Source: Spirochaetaceae bacterium
Lineage (GTDB): Bacteria > Spirochaetota > Spirochaetia > SZUA-6 > Bin103
Direction: 5' to 3'
Assembly: GCA_028818385.1 (NCBI GenBank)
Contig: JAPPNY010000002.1
Location: 1-8,410, forward strand
Length of the DNA stretch: 8,410 nt
Shown here: in pieces, positions 1 through 5,990 of the stretch
Layout of the letters: every line of letters starts with the position of its first letter
How positions within the stretch are numbered: the stretch's first letter is position 1
Made by a program: the position numbers and the translations under genes
The notes under the pieces: model-generated
What the model saw: the letters and a program-made list of their open reading frames with translations, nothing else
What the model was told of the DNA's origin: nothing
Databases searched by the model: none

Positions 1-285
1 ATCACCATCGGATCGTCGGGCAGCCGGTCCTCCACCGGCGGCAGGTCGCCGGCCTGCACCATGGCGGCCAGCATCGGCGCCTCCTGGAAGCTGGCGATGC
101 CCACCTGCGACGCGGTCGGCGGGGTGAGCCAGCTCTCCCGCACGGTGTAACGGCCGACGATCTTGATGATGTCGCTTCCTTCAGCGGCCATGGCGGCGTC
201 GTCGCCACCGGCGGCGGCTCCCTCCTCGGTGCCGCTGGCATACAGCGGCGTGGCCGCCAGCACGCTCGCCAGCGCCGCGAACCGG
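1..285 (-). other. Solute-binding-protein-like N-terminus inside the permease frame
   Basis: The part of the permease frame from about residue 450 onward reads like the beginning of a peptide/nickel-type ABC solute-binding protein: a basic patch (RQARRF), a hydrophobic core (about 452-463), a likely cleavage after LYA, a small-residue and acidic linker (SGTEEGAAAGGDDAA), then the family-like segment with EAPMLAAMV and LPPVEDRLP. No ATG, GTG or TTG with a ribosome binding site precedes the signal-like stretch in this frame. The nearest in-frame ATG (191-189) would remove the signal. As written, it can therefore only be made as the tail of the permease. The assignment rests on remembered family style, not on a search. 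Confidence 0.55.
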
Positions 286-1631
286 CGGGCCTGCCGGGTG
301 ACCGCCAGCGGCAGGCCCGCGCCGGCATCGCCGGCGGCGCCGGCGATCGCCGCGAAGCCCAGGAACCCCTCGGTCGAGCCGACCGCGCGCGCGGCGATCA
401 GCCCCACGTGCGGGCCGATGAGGGCCGCCACGGCGGCCAGCACCGCCCACTCCAGGGCGAAGCTTGCCAGCACCTGCAGCCGCCCGGCGCCGCGGCTGTG
501 CAACGTGGCCACCTCCGCGATGCGCTGCTCGACGCTGAGCGCCGCCATCAGCATCACGTAGGCGACGATCATGGCCAGCGTCGGCGCCGCCAGGGACAGC
601 AGGAACAGCGATACCTGGTCCAGGATCCGCTTGAAGCCGCGAAAGAAATCCAGCGGCGACAGCCAGAACTCGGTGTCGGGGATCAGCTCGGCCATGCGCA
701 CTTCGATCGCTTCCAGGTGCGCGATCAGGCGGCCGACGTCGGCGACCTGCACCAGCCGGTCGTCGAACACCCACTGCCAGTCGGCCCGGTCGACGCGCAG
801 GCCCGCCTCCTGCATGCGCGCGAACGGCTCGCCGCGGATGAACAGGCGGTCCGGCAGCAGCGGGTAGATCCATTCGCGTGAGGTCAGGCCCGGCCGCGGA
901 CGCACCAGGCCGACCACCTCGACCGGGACGACGGCAAAGCGCTGTCCCTGCAGGGTGCGGATGTCGATGCCGGCCGCGGGATCGATCTCCTCGTCTTCCC
1001 GCAGGCCGTACGCCCACCAGTAGCGCGCCCCGACCAGCAGCTCCAGCTCGTCCAGCGTGCGTCCGCCGACCACCACCTCGACCACGCCGTCGGAGCGGTC
1101 GCTGAACCAGCGGCCGTCGACCAGGTCCGCGTGCTCCTGCAGGTTGCTCATGACGCCGAGCTCCGCGCGCGTGACGCGGCCTCCCGGCTCGGCATCCGCG
1201 GAGAGCATCAGGAAGTCGACGCCGAACGTCTTGTAGGACGAGACGCTCAGCGGCGGGTGGCCCGCCGCCGTCTGCAGCGCGTCGCCGAGATAGCGCTCCA
1301 GCTCGGCGATCCGCGCAGGCTCCACCGCCAGCTTGCGGCGCGGATTGCGGTGCGACGGGATGACCGCGAACGGGGCGCGAAAGCTGTCCTGCTCGCGCCA
1401 GTGCTGGATGAAGCTGCGCTGCAGGCTTGCCGCGGAGTAGATCGGCACCGCGGCCACGAACGCGGATGCCAGGACCAGTCCCAGCAACAGCGGCGTCACC
1501 ATGCGCCAGTTCTTGGCAATCCGCTTGCACGTGATCAAGAGGAGCGCAAGCACGAAGCGGCCGACCCTGGCCGACTGTAGGATCACCTCACCCTCACTTG
1601 ACGGTGCGTTTCCCGCCCGGGGCCGGCGCAT
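1..1631 (-). CDS. FtsX/MacB-like ABC exporter permease, fused in frame to the start of a solute-binding protein; 3' end outside window
   Basis: I translated this frame from ATG 1631 to base 1 and found no stop (543 codons). Residues 1-44 are cytoplasmic, the first membrane helix is about 45-62, and a large extracytoplasmic domain runs to about 340. Helix 2 is about 341-365, followed by the family's cytoplasmic loop (LSVEQRIAEVATLHSRGAGR, 365-384) and helix 3 about 386-412. This is the FtsX-like plan of an export permease that moves a substrate with an ATPase and an adaptor, and both are encoded just upstream. After about residue 447 the sequence stops looking like a permease. A hydrophobic stretch ending in LYASGTEEG resembles a signal peptide and mature start, and EAPMLAAMVQAGDLPPVEDR (about 518-537) is typical of family-5 solute-binding proteins. 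ATG 1631 is chosen because GGAG lies six bases upstream; GTG 1586 is an alternative. Permease identity is firm; the fusion may be real or an artefact. Confidence 0.85.
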   Translation of the reverse strand, partial: MRRPRAGNAPSSEGEVILQSARVGRFVLALLLITCKRIAKNWRMVTPLLLGLVLASAFVAAVPIYSAASLQRSFIQHWREQDSFRAPFAVIPSHRNPRRKLAVEPARIAELERYLGDALQTAAGHPPLSVSSYKTFGVDFLMLSADAEPGGRVTRAELGVMSNLQEHADLVDGRWFSDRSDGVVEVVVGGRTLDELELLVGARYWWAYGLREDEEIDPAAGIDIRTLQGQRFAVVPVEVVGLVRPRPGLTSREWIYPLLPDRLFIRGEPFARMQEAGLRVDRADWQWVFDDRLVQVADVGRLIAHLEAIEVRMAELIPDTEFWLSPLDFFRGFKRILDQVSLFLLSLAAPTLAMIVAYVMLMAALSVEQRIAEVATLHSRGAGRLQVLASFALEWAVLAAVAALIGPHVGLIAARAVGSTEGFLGFAAIAGAAGDAGAGLPLAVTRQARRFAALASVLAATPLYASGTEEGAAAGGDDAAMAAEGSDIIKIVGRYTVRESWLTPPTASQVGIASFQEAPMLAAMVQAGDLPPVEDRLPDDPMV

Positions 1632-1637
1632 GACGCT

Positions 1638-1641
1638 CTCC
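1638..1641 (-). promoter_or_regulatory. Ribosome binding site of the permease
   Basis: GGAG on the minus strand lies six bases before ATG 1631. It favours this start over GTG 1586, where the GAGGG is only four bases away. The 74 bases between the adaptor stop and this start hold no hairpin with a T-tract, so permease and adaptor are probably on one transcript. Confidence 0.6.
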
Positions 1642-1705
1642 GTCCAGGATTCATCATCGCGTCAGGCGCGCGTCGCCGCTGTCGCCACACGGGGAAATTG
1701 CACCG

Positions 1706-2710
1706 TCACTTGCCGATGACGGTCTGTCCGGACTCCAGGCCCTCCAGGATCTCCACGCGCGTGTCGGTGCGGACACCGACCTTCACGTCCACCTCGCGCC
1801 GCTGCACCCCTTCCAGGACGCGCACGTAGGTCCGGCCCTGGAACTCGCGCAGGGTCGAGATGGGAATCAGCAGCGTGTCCTGGCGGAAATCGACCAGCAC
1901 GCGGGCCGCGTGGCGGGCGCCCATGCGGAACGACACCGCGTCGGCTTCGTCCAGCCGCAGGTGCACGACGTACTCCTCGCGCCGCAGGGCGGCATCGCGG
2001 CCCGAAGTGCGGCTGGTAAGCCGCGACACCGTGCCCGGCGCCCAGGTGCCTCTGCTGATCTCGACGTGCGCCGACTGCCCGACCGCCATCCGGTCGAACT
2101 GGTCCACGCTGACGTCCATCTGCAGCTCCAGGTCCTGTGGATCGGCGATCTCGATGATGGTGCGGTAGCCCTCGACGACCTCGTCCACCACCGGGTTCAC
2201 CCTGGTGATCACGCCGTCGTAGGGGGCGCGGATGGTGTGCGCTTCCACGCGCCGCCGCAGGAAGTCGACCGCCGCCTCGCGCTTGGTCAGCTCGAGCTGC
2301 CTGATCTGCCGGTCGACGCTGGAGGAGCCCGGACCCTGCGAGGCGGCGCGCAGGCGGTCGATCTCCAGGTCGATCTCGGCCAGGCGCAGGCTGTGCTGAA
2401 GCGGGCCGCTGGCGACCCGCGCCAGGACCTGCCCCTGCGTCACCTGGTCGCCGGTGCCGACGTTGAGCTCCGCCAGCCGGCCGCCCTCCTGGAAGTACAG
2501 CTCCTGCAGCCGGACCGATTGCACGCGCGCCACCCGCTCGATCTCGACGGCCAGGTCGCGCCGCTCCACCGGATAGGTGGGCGCCGATGCGCGGGCGCCC
2601 AGCTCCGACAGCTCCGCCGGCAGCTCCAGGTCGTCGGCCTGCGGACCGCATCCCGCGAGCACGGCGAAGAGCGTTATGCCGAGCGCAGCGAGCGCCCCGC
2701 CCACCCTCAC
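1706..2710 (-). CDS. HlyD/MacA-like membrane-fusion (periplasmic adaptor) lipoprotein
   Basis: This 334-residue protein joins an inner-membrane ABC transporter to the outside or to an outer-membrane channel. Residues 1-21 form a lipoprotein signal ending in the lipobox L-A-G-C, so Cys21 should be lipidated. The barrel-sandwich (lipoyl-like) halves lie around 67-98 (GGRLAELNVGTGDQVTQGQV) and 157-187 (AHTIRAPYDGVITRVNP, then IIEIADP). A predicted coiled-coil hairpin lies between them (about 105-156). A beta-barrel domain follows (about 192-280), then a membrane-proximal end (about 281-334, ending LESGQTVIGK). The hairpin is short, as in adaptors without a long TolC-reaching arm. The start is GTG 2710, which overlaps the TGA of the upstream ATPase gene as GTGA, a sign of translational coupling. 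The permease follows 74 bases downstream. The exported substrate is not indicated. Confidence 0.9.
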   Translation of the reverse strand: MRVGGALAALGITLFAVLAGCGPQADDLELPAELSELGARASAPTYPVERRDLAVEIERVARVQSVRLQELYFQEGGRLAELNVGTGDQVTQGQVLARVASGPLQHSLRLAEIDLEIDRLRAASQGPGSSSVDRQIRQLELTKREAAVDFLRRRVEAHTIRAPYDGVITRVNPVVDEVVEGYRTIIEIADPQDLELQMDVSVDQFDRMAVGQSAHVEISRGTWAPGTVSRLTSRTSGRDAALRREEYVVHLRLDEADAVSFRMGARHAARVLVDFRQDTLLIPISTLREFQGRTYVRVLEGVQRREVDVKVGVRTDTRVEILEGLESGQTVIGK

Positions 2711-3423
2711 GACGTGAGCTCCGCGGCCGGTTCGACCTGGTGCAGCATGCCGTCCGCGATCGCGTACACCCGGTCGGCGTAGCCGGTCGCCAGGTGATCG
2801 TGGCTGGTGACCACGGCGGTCATGCGCCGCTCTTCGACCGCGGAACGGAGGAGCTGCAGCACGGTGGCGCCCGATCCCTGGTCGAGCTCGCCGGTCGGCT
2901 CGTCGGCGAACAGCACCGCCGGCTGCTTGACCAGGGCGCGGGCCACGGCGACGCGCTGCTGCTCGCCGCCGGACAGCTCGAACACGCGGTGATGGGCGCG
3001 CGGCCCGAGGCCCACCCGTTCGAGCTGTTCCCGCGCTCTGGCGGCGGCGGTGCGGGGATCCACCCCCGCGATGCGCAGCGGCAGGTCGACGTTCTCCAGC
3101 GCGGTGAGCCCGGGCAGCAGCGCGAGCGCCTGAAACACGAAGGCCGCGGTGTCGCGCCGCCAGCGGTTGCGCTGCCCGCCGCTCATGGCCTGCAGGTCGC
3201 GTCCGTCCACCTTTACGGTGCCGCTGGTTGGCCGATCAAGTCCGCCCAGCAGGTTGAGCAGCGTGGTCTTGCCGGAGCCCGAACGGCCGCGGAGCAGCAC
3301 GAAGCAGCCGGTCCGGACCGAGATCGACACGCCCCTGAGCGCGTTCACCTCCTCGGCGCCGGCGCCGAACACCCTGGTGAGGTCCTCGGCTTCGATCAAC
3401 GTCTCCCGCGCTTCGCTCGTCAT
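2707..3423 (-). CDS. ABC transporter ATP-binding protein, MacB/LolD type
   Basis: A 238-residue nucleotide-binding subunit that powers the exporter made with the adaptor and FtsX-like permease downstream. Every catalytic element is present: Walker A GRSGSGKT (46-53), Q-loop Gln98 in FVFQ, signature LSGGE (150-154), Walker B VLFADEP with Asp174 and Glu175, and the switch histidine His208 in TSHD. The length and the LolD/MacB-like Q-loop region (FQALALLPGLTALENV) are normal for this class, which drives mechanotransmission rather than import. I prefer ATG 3423 because the protein then begins TSEARETLIEAEDL, as in the family. A GTG at 3456 would add eleven residues, and neither start has a strong ribosome binding site. 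The stop overlaps the adaptor's GTG start. It should be catalytically active. Confidence 0.93.
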   Translation of the reverse strand: MTSEARETLIEAEDLTRVFGAGAEEVNALRGVSISVRTGCFVLLRGRSGSGKTTLLNLLGGLDRPTSGTVKVDGRDLQAMSGGQRNRWRRDTAAFVFQALALLPGLTALENVDLPLRIAGVDPRTAAARAREQLERVGLGPRAHHRVFELSGGEQQRVAVARALVKQPAVLFADEPTGELDQGSGATVLQLLRSAVEERRMTAVVTSHDHLATGYADRVYAIADGMLHQVEPAAELTS

Positions 3424-3460
3424 CGTGCTTTTCCGGATCGCGGCGCATCTTAGCACCGCC

Positions 3461-3484
3461 GCCGGGGCCCGGCGCCCGGCGCCC
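3461..3484. repeat. GC-rich palindrome and short repeats between hydrolase and ABC genes
   Basis: The 81 bases between the hydrolase stop and the ABC ATPase ATG contain a 13-base odd palindrome (GCCGGG-G-CCCGGC, 3461-3473), then two tandem GGCGCCC units (3471-3484). The RNA could fold strongly, but no T-run follows on the minus strand, so a classical intrinsic terminator is not supported. Whether the ABC genes have their own promoter here cannot be read from the sequence. Confidence 0.35.
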
Positions 3485-3504
3485 GCCGACGTGCCGGCCG
3501 CCGA

Positions 3505-5169
3505 TCAGCCGCCGCCTGCGCCGGTACCGGGTTCCGTCCGGCCGTTCAGCTCGGCGGCGCTCGGATACATCGGCGCGCACTCCCCCTTCGGGTCCATGGC
3601 CACCACCTGGTCGCCGGCCCAGACGACGCGATAGGGCCGGTGGTTCACCCACTCGGTGCCGCCGCGGCGTGCCACCGGGAACGTGATCTCGACGGTAGCG
3701 GGGCCGGCGAGCGGGACGATCATCCAGCCGTCGGTCAGAGACGGCCGCTCCGCTATGCCGTCACGCCGCACGGCCAGCCGGCCGCCGTCCAGCCAGCTCG
3801 GCCGGCGGACCCGCAGCGTGGCCGGCGCACGGCCCGTCCCCCGCGTGGCGATGCGCAGGCGGCCCCGCCGCGGCAGGCCGCTGTCAACCTGCAGCGACGG
3901 GGTCCGGCTCGAGAACAGCAGGTTCACGGCCGTGCCGAGATCGTCCTGGACGATGCCATCACGGATCGCCGCCCACAGGCACTGGATCCCGCCCTGGGTG
4001 ATGTCCAGGACACCGAAGCGCGAGCCGCCATAGCGGTCGTTGACCGCCGGGCATCCCCATCCGCCGTCCTCCCCGTCCGGCACCCGCGGCGGCGGGTTCT
4101 TCGGGTCGTCGGCCGGCTGGCGGTAGGGTTGGCCGCCAGCCCCCCGTTGGCCGCCAACCCGCCACTGCGACGGCAGCACGTGGCTGCGGATCATGCGTTC
4201 GGCCGACTCGAAGAAGCCGGGCCAGCCGGCGCGGCCCAGGATCAGCGCGGCCTGCACCATGTCGCCGGTGTTGTTGACCTCGCCGCGGCCGGGGATGGCC
4301 TCCCGCCACGCGCCCTCGATCGACCAGCCGAAGCTGGAGCAGGTCGGCGGCAGCCCCACCCGCATGATGCGGCGGGCGTGGTCGAGGGTGTCCAGGTCGC
4401 CGGCCAGCAGCCCCCAGTCGGCCAACCCGTGCACGGTGCCGGTGATCGAGTGGGTGTGATTGCCGGCGAGATGGGTCAGGCGGCCGTCCTCGGCGAACGC
4501 CTCCGCGCGCACCAGGCGGACGAAACGCTGCGCCAGCTCCAGGGCACGGGGGTCGCCGAGCGCCCGGTAGGCCTGGGTGAGCGCCATGATCAGCCTGCCC
4601 CGGTTCTGCGTGCAGGACTGGTAGAACTCGCCGATTACCTGGTGGTCGACGAACGGAACCGTGCCGCTCAGCAAGGGCTCCGCCGCGATTTGGTCGGCGC
4701 GGAACAGGCCGTCGTCGTCGGTGATCGCCAGCAGGGAGTCGAGCAGCGTGCCGAGCCGGCGCCGCGCCTCCGGGTCGCCGCCGGCGCGGTACAGCTCCAC
4801 GAGCGCCTGCACCGCCTCGCGGATGTTGTGCGGCGAGCAGGTCATGCCGGGACGCTGGCCGTCGTAGTAGAAGTCGGCCAGGCGGCACCAGGCGGCGGGG
4901 AAGCCGGTCGGGTTGTCCAGGGTCGCGAACAGGACGCCGCGCAGGGCGGCGAGCACCGTGCCGTCGACCGAGCGGCCGGTCGCTTCCCGCCCCTTGAGCA
5001 GGGCGTCGAGGGCGCGGCCGGCGTTGTGGGTGAGGTCCTCCGCGATGTAGCGGTCGTCGCCGCCGGCGACCGCGGCGGCCGCGTCCAGCTCCGCCAGCGC
5101 CGCCGCCCAGCGCTCGACGTAGCCCATGGCGCGCTCGATCGGCTCGCGCAGCTCCACATCCGCCGGCAT
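3505..5169 (-). CDS. GH127/DUF1680-like glycoside hydrolase, possible beta-L-arabinofuranosidase family member
   Basis: This 554-residue protein has the look of a helical-toroid sugar hydrolase with a beta-sandwich tail. Helical segments fill about 1-415; landmarks are NNTGDMVQAALILGRAGW (299-316) and GWGCPAVNDRYGGSRFG (370-386). Beta-rich C-terminal segments (about 421-535) include LRVRRPSWL and GWMIVPLAGPATVEITFPV, which resemble the end of DUF1680 proteins. GH127 enzymes use a glutamate and a zinc-binding cysteine cluster with a Cys-Cys pair. Only a single Cys (373) sits at the expected region here, so activity on arabinofuranosides is uncertain. There is no signal peptide or membrane segment, so the protein is probably cytoplasmic. 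The C-terminus is low complexity (GTGAGGG). ATG 5169 lies five bases after the stop of a sialidase-gene remnant, and its GGAG (5184-5181) is inside that remnant. The original layout was probably sialidase followed directly by this gene. Confidence 0.6.
   Translation of the reverse strand: MPADVELREPIERAMGYVERWAAALAELDAAAAVAGGDDRYIAEDLTHNAGRALDALLKGREATGRSVDGTVLAALRGVLFATLDNPTGFPAAWCRLADFYYDGQRPGMTCSPHNIREAVQALVELYRAGGDPEARRRLGTLLDSLLAITDDDGLFRADQIAAEPLLSGTVPFVDHQVIGEFYQSCTQNRGRLIMALTQAYRALGDPRALELAQRFVRLVRAEAFAEDGRLTHLAGNHTHSITGTVHGLADWGLLAGDLDTLDHARRIMRVGLPPTCSSFGWSIEGAWREAIPGRGEVNNTGDMVQAALILGRAGWPGFFESAERMIRSHVLPSQWRVGGQRGAGGQPYRQPADDPKNPPPRVPDGEDGGWGCPAVNDRYGGSRFGVLDITQGGIQCLWAAIRDGIVQDDLGTAVNLLFSSRTPSLQVDSGLPRRGRLRIATRGTGRAPATLRVRRPSWLDGGRLAVRRDGIAERPSLTDGWMIVPLAGPATVEITFPVARRGGTEWVNHRPYRVVWAGDQVVAMDPKGECAPMYPSAAELNGRTEPGTGAGGG
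4128..4163. repeat. 18-base tandem duplication inside the hydrolase gene
   Basis: Two adjacent 18-base units (4128-4145 and 4146-4163) both start GTTGGCCGCCA and differ at two positions. In the hydrolase they encode a repeated six-residue Gly/Gln motif (VGGQRG then AGGQPY, about 338-349) at the edge of a Pro/Gly-rich insert (about 340-368). The frame is kept, so this is probably a slippage expansion in a surface loop. Confidence 0.7.
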
Positions 5170-5174
5170 CGGCG

Positions 5175-5287
5175 CTATGTCTCCACGCGCAGGCGGTGCG
5201 TGCGGATGCGTCCGTGCCCGTCCTCGACCGCCCGGTGGGTGGCCAGCACCTCCGTCTCCGACAGGCGCAGCAGCGACGGCTGGCCGA
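5175..5287 (-). repeat. Direct repeat copy 1 flanking hicAB
   Basis: Aligned without gaps to 5878-5990: 8 mismatches in 113 bases. All mismatches lie in the first 60 bases, and 5235-5287 is identical to 5938-5990. The repeat ends at the sialidase stop codon on the left. On the right it fades after a 6-base indel around 5288. Confidence 0.9.
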
Positions 5288-5302
5288 GATTGACTCCGTG
5301 CC
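5175..5302 (-). pseudogene. Orphan 3' end of a sialidase-like gene
   Basis: On the minus strand this encodes GVNLGQPSLLRLSETEVLAT and onward through HRLRVET to a TAG stop, matching the last ~43 residues of the intact sialidase at 5878-6996 (GVNLKFGQPSLL to HRLHVEA). Differences are loss of Lys-Phe (a 6-base deletion) and a few substitutions (W to R, Q to H, H to R, A to T at the end). To the right of about 5302 the similarity ends, and the frame runs into the antisense of hicA, so no start or catalytic domain remains. It now supplies the bases upstream of the hydrolase start, including its likely ribosome binding site. It could be the original tail of the present sialidase gene or the last trace of a second one. 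Confidence 0.85.
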
Positions 5303-5336
5303 GACGAGTGCGGACCCTGTGAGCGGGATCAGGGCT

Positions 5337-5340
5337 GGAG
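5337..5340 (+). promoter_or_regulatory. Ribosome binding site of hicA
   Basis: GGAG ends eight bases before ATG 5349 and decides the hicA start. A TTGACT at 5290-5295 resembles a -35 box, but no convincing -10 follows at 16-18 bases, so the hicAB promoter is not located. It must lie in or next to repeat copy 1. Confidence 0.6.
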
Positions 5341-5348
5341 CCACGAGC

Positions 5349-5600
5349 ATGCGGGACAATCCGGTACTTCGCAGGATTCTCGCGGGCCGCTCGGATGCGA
5401 GCATCCGCTTCGATGACGTGCGCAACCAGCTTCTGCGTCTGGGCTTCGTCGAACGGGTTCGCGGAGGTCATCACCTATTCAGAAAACCGGGTGTCCCGGA
5501 AAGGATCAACATCCAACGGGACGGCAGCCATGCGAAACCTTACCAAATAAGACAGATCCGCCGCACAATCCTGAAACACAAACTGCAGGAAGAAGACTGA
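5349..5600 (+). CDS. hicA: HicA family mRNA interferase toxin
   Basis: An 83-residue member of the HicA (YcfA-like, dsRBD-fold) toxins, which cleave mRNA during translation and are held inactive by HicB. It shows the family order: an N-terminal helix with SDASIRFDDVRNQLLRLGF (about 15-33), then the catalytic segment RGGHHLFRKPG (38-48) with the conserved His41 preceded by Gly instead of the common Ser, then INIQRDGSHAKPYQIRQIRR and a basic C-terminal helix. The length is normal for this subgroup and no residue known to matter is missing apart from the Ser-to-Gly change. The start is set by GGAG 5337-5340; upstream in-frame codons translate the antisense of the sialidase remnant and are not part of it. 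The stop overlaps the hicB start by one base (TGATG). The codons are AT-richer than those of neighbouring genes, which fits horizontal gain. Confidence 0.95.
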   Translation: MRDNPVLRRILAGRSDASIRFDDVRNQLLRLGFVERVRGGHHLFRKPGVPERINIQRDGSHAKPYQIRQIRRTILKHKLQEED

Positions 5601-5812
5601 TGTACAAGTACGAGGTCATTCTCTACTGGAGCAACGAAGACAACACCTTTATAGCCGAGGTGCCGGAGTTGCCCGGCTGTATGGCACACGGCGCCACACA
5701 GGAAGCTGCGCTCAAGCAGTCCCAGGAAGCCATCGCGCTGTGGATCGATACGGCACGCGAGTTCGGCGATCCGGTACCCGAACCAAAAGGGGAGCGGCTG
5801 ATGCTTGCCTGA
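5600..5812 (+). CDS. hicB: HicB family antitoxin, short form without DNA-binding domain
   Basis: A 70-residue antitoxin that should bind and neutralise HicA. It consists of the HicB partial RNase-H-like fold only: YKYEVILYWSNEDNTFIAEV (2-21), the hallmark PELPGCMAHGAT (22-33), then a helix with EAALKQSQEAIALWIDTARE and the end FGDPVPEPKGERLMLA. Longer HicB proteins add a ribbon-helix-helix or HTH domain that represses the operon. None is present here, so autoregulation would need other contacts or be absent. AGGA in the end of hicA (around 5587) serves as the ribosome binding site, and the one-base overlap with hicA implies coupled synthesis. It converges with the sialidase gene, whose stop lies 65 bases downstream. 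No T-tract terminator was found between them. Confidence 0.95.
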   Translation: MYKYEVILYWSNEDNTFIAEVPELPGCMAHGATQEAALKQSQEAIALWIDTAREFGDPVPEPKGERLMLA

Positions 5813-5877
5813 AGCGTCATGGATCCCGGGCAGCCGAAGAGAGGACTTCGCTCGTGCCGCATCCCGGTCAGAGCCGC
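5813..5877. other. Short convergent spacer between hicB and the sialidase gene
   Basis: Only a weak five-base stem is visible (CGAAG, six-base loop, CTTCG). There is no T-run for either strand, so transcription from each side may run into the other gene. Confidence 0.4.
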
Positions 5878-5990
5878 CTACGCCTCTACGTGCAGGCGGT
5901 GCGTGCGGATACGGCCCTGCCCGTCCTCGACCGCCCAGTGGGTGGCCAGCACCTCCGTCTCCGACAGGCGCAGCAGCGACGGCTGGCCGA
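5878..5990 (-). repeat. Direct repeat copy 2, in the 3' end of the intact sialidase gene
   Basis: This is the counterpart of 5175-5287. Here the sequence is continuous with the full gene and encodes its last 37 residues or so with the TAG stop. It keeps the six bases (Lys-Phe codons) that copy 1 lacks just beyond the aligned block. Confidence 0.9.

Larger units (their letters stand above)
5175..5877. mobile_element. Putative insertion carrying hicAB, bounded by duplicated sialidase gene ends
   Basis: One repeat copy plus hicAB makes a 703-base unit inserted between the sialidase gene and the hydrolase gene. It carries no transposase or integrase, and no terminal inverted repeats were seen. 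hicAB is AT-richer than its surroundings and on the opposite strand. The insert could have come from an integration event that restored the target gene's 3' end, or from homologous recombination with a relative's locus. The boundaries are inferred from the repeat alone. Confidence 0.4.

Noticed and set aside
181..1530. Long minus-strand open frame of 449 codons overlapping the permease
   Set aside because: It is one frame off the true permease frame, is overloaded with Arg/Ala/Gly/Pro, has no membrane segments or domain, and the overlapping frame gives a clear FtsX-like protein.
3640..5322. 560-codon plus-strand open frame opposite the hydrolase
   Set aside because: Its composition is that of GC-rich antisense (Arg, Ala, Gly, Pro, His), with no recognisable motif; the minus-strand frame has sensible protein sequence throughout.
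5196..5348. In-frame N-terminal extension of HicA
   Set aside because: The extension translates the reverse of the sialidase remnant, while ATG 5349 has a well-placed GGAG and gives the normal HicA length.
3959..5425. 488-codon minus-strand open frame over the hydrolase and hicA
   Set aside because: It is Arg-rich, out of frame with the hydrolase, and its first part is the antisense of hicA and the repeat.
5175..5474. 99-codon minus-strand frame starting inside hicA and ending with the sialidase-like tail
   Set aside because: Only the last ~43 codons match a protein; the first part is antisense to hicA. It is treated as a gene remnant, not an expressed protein.
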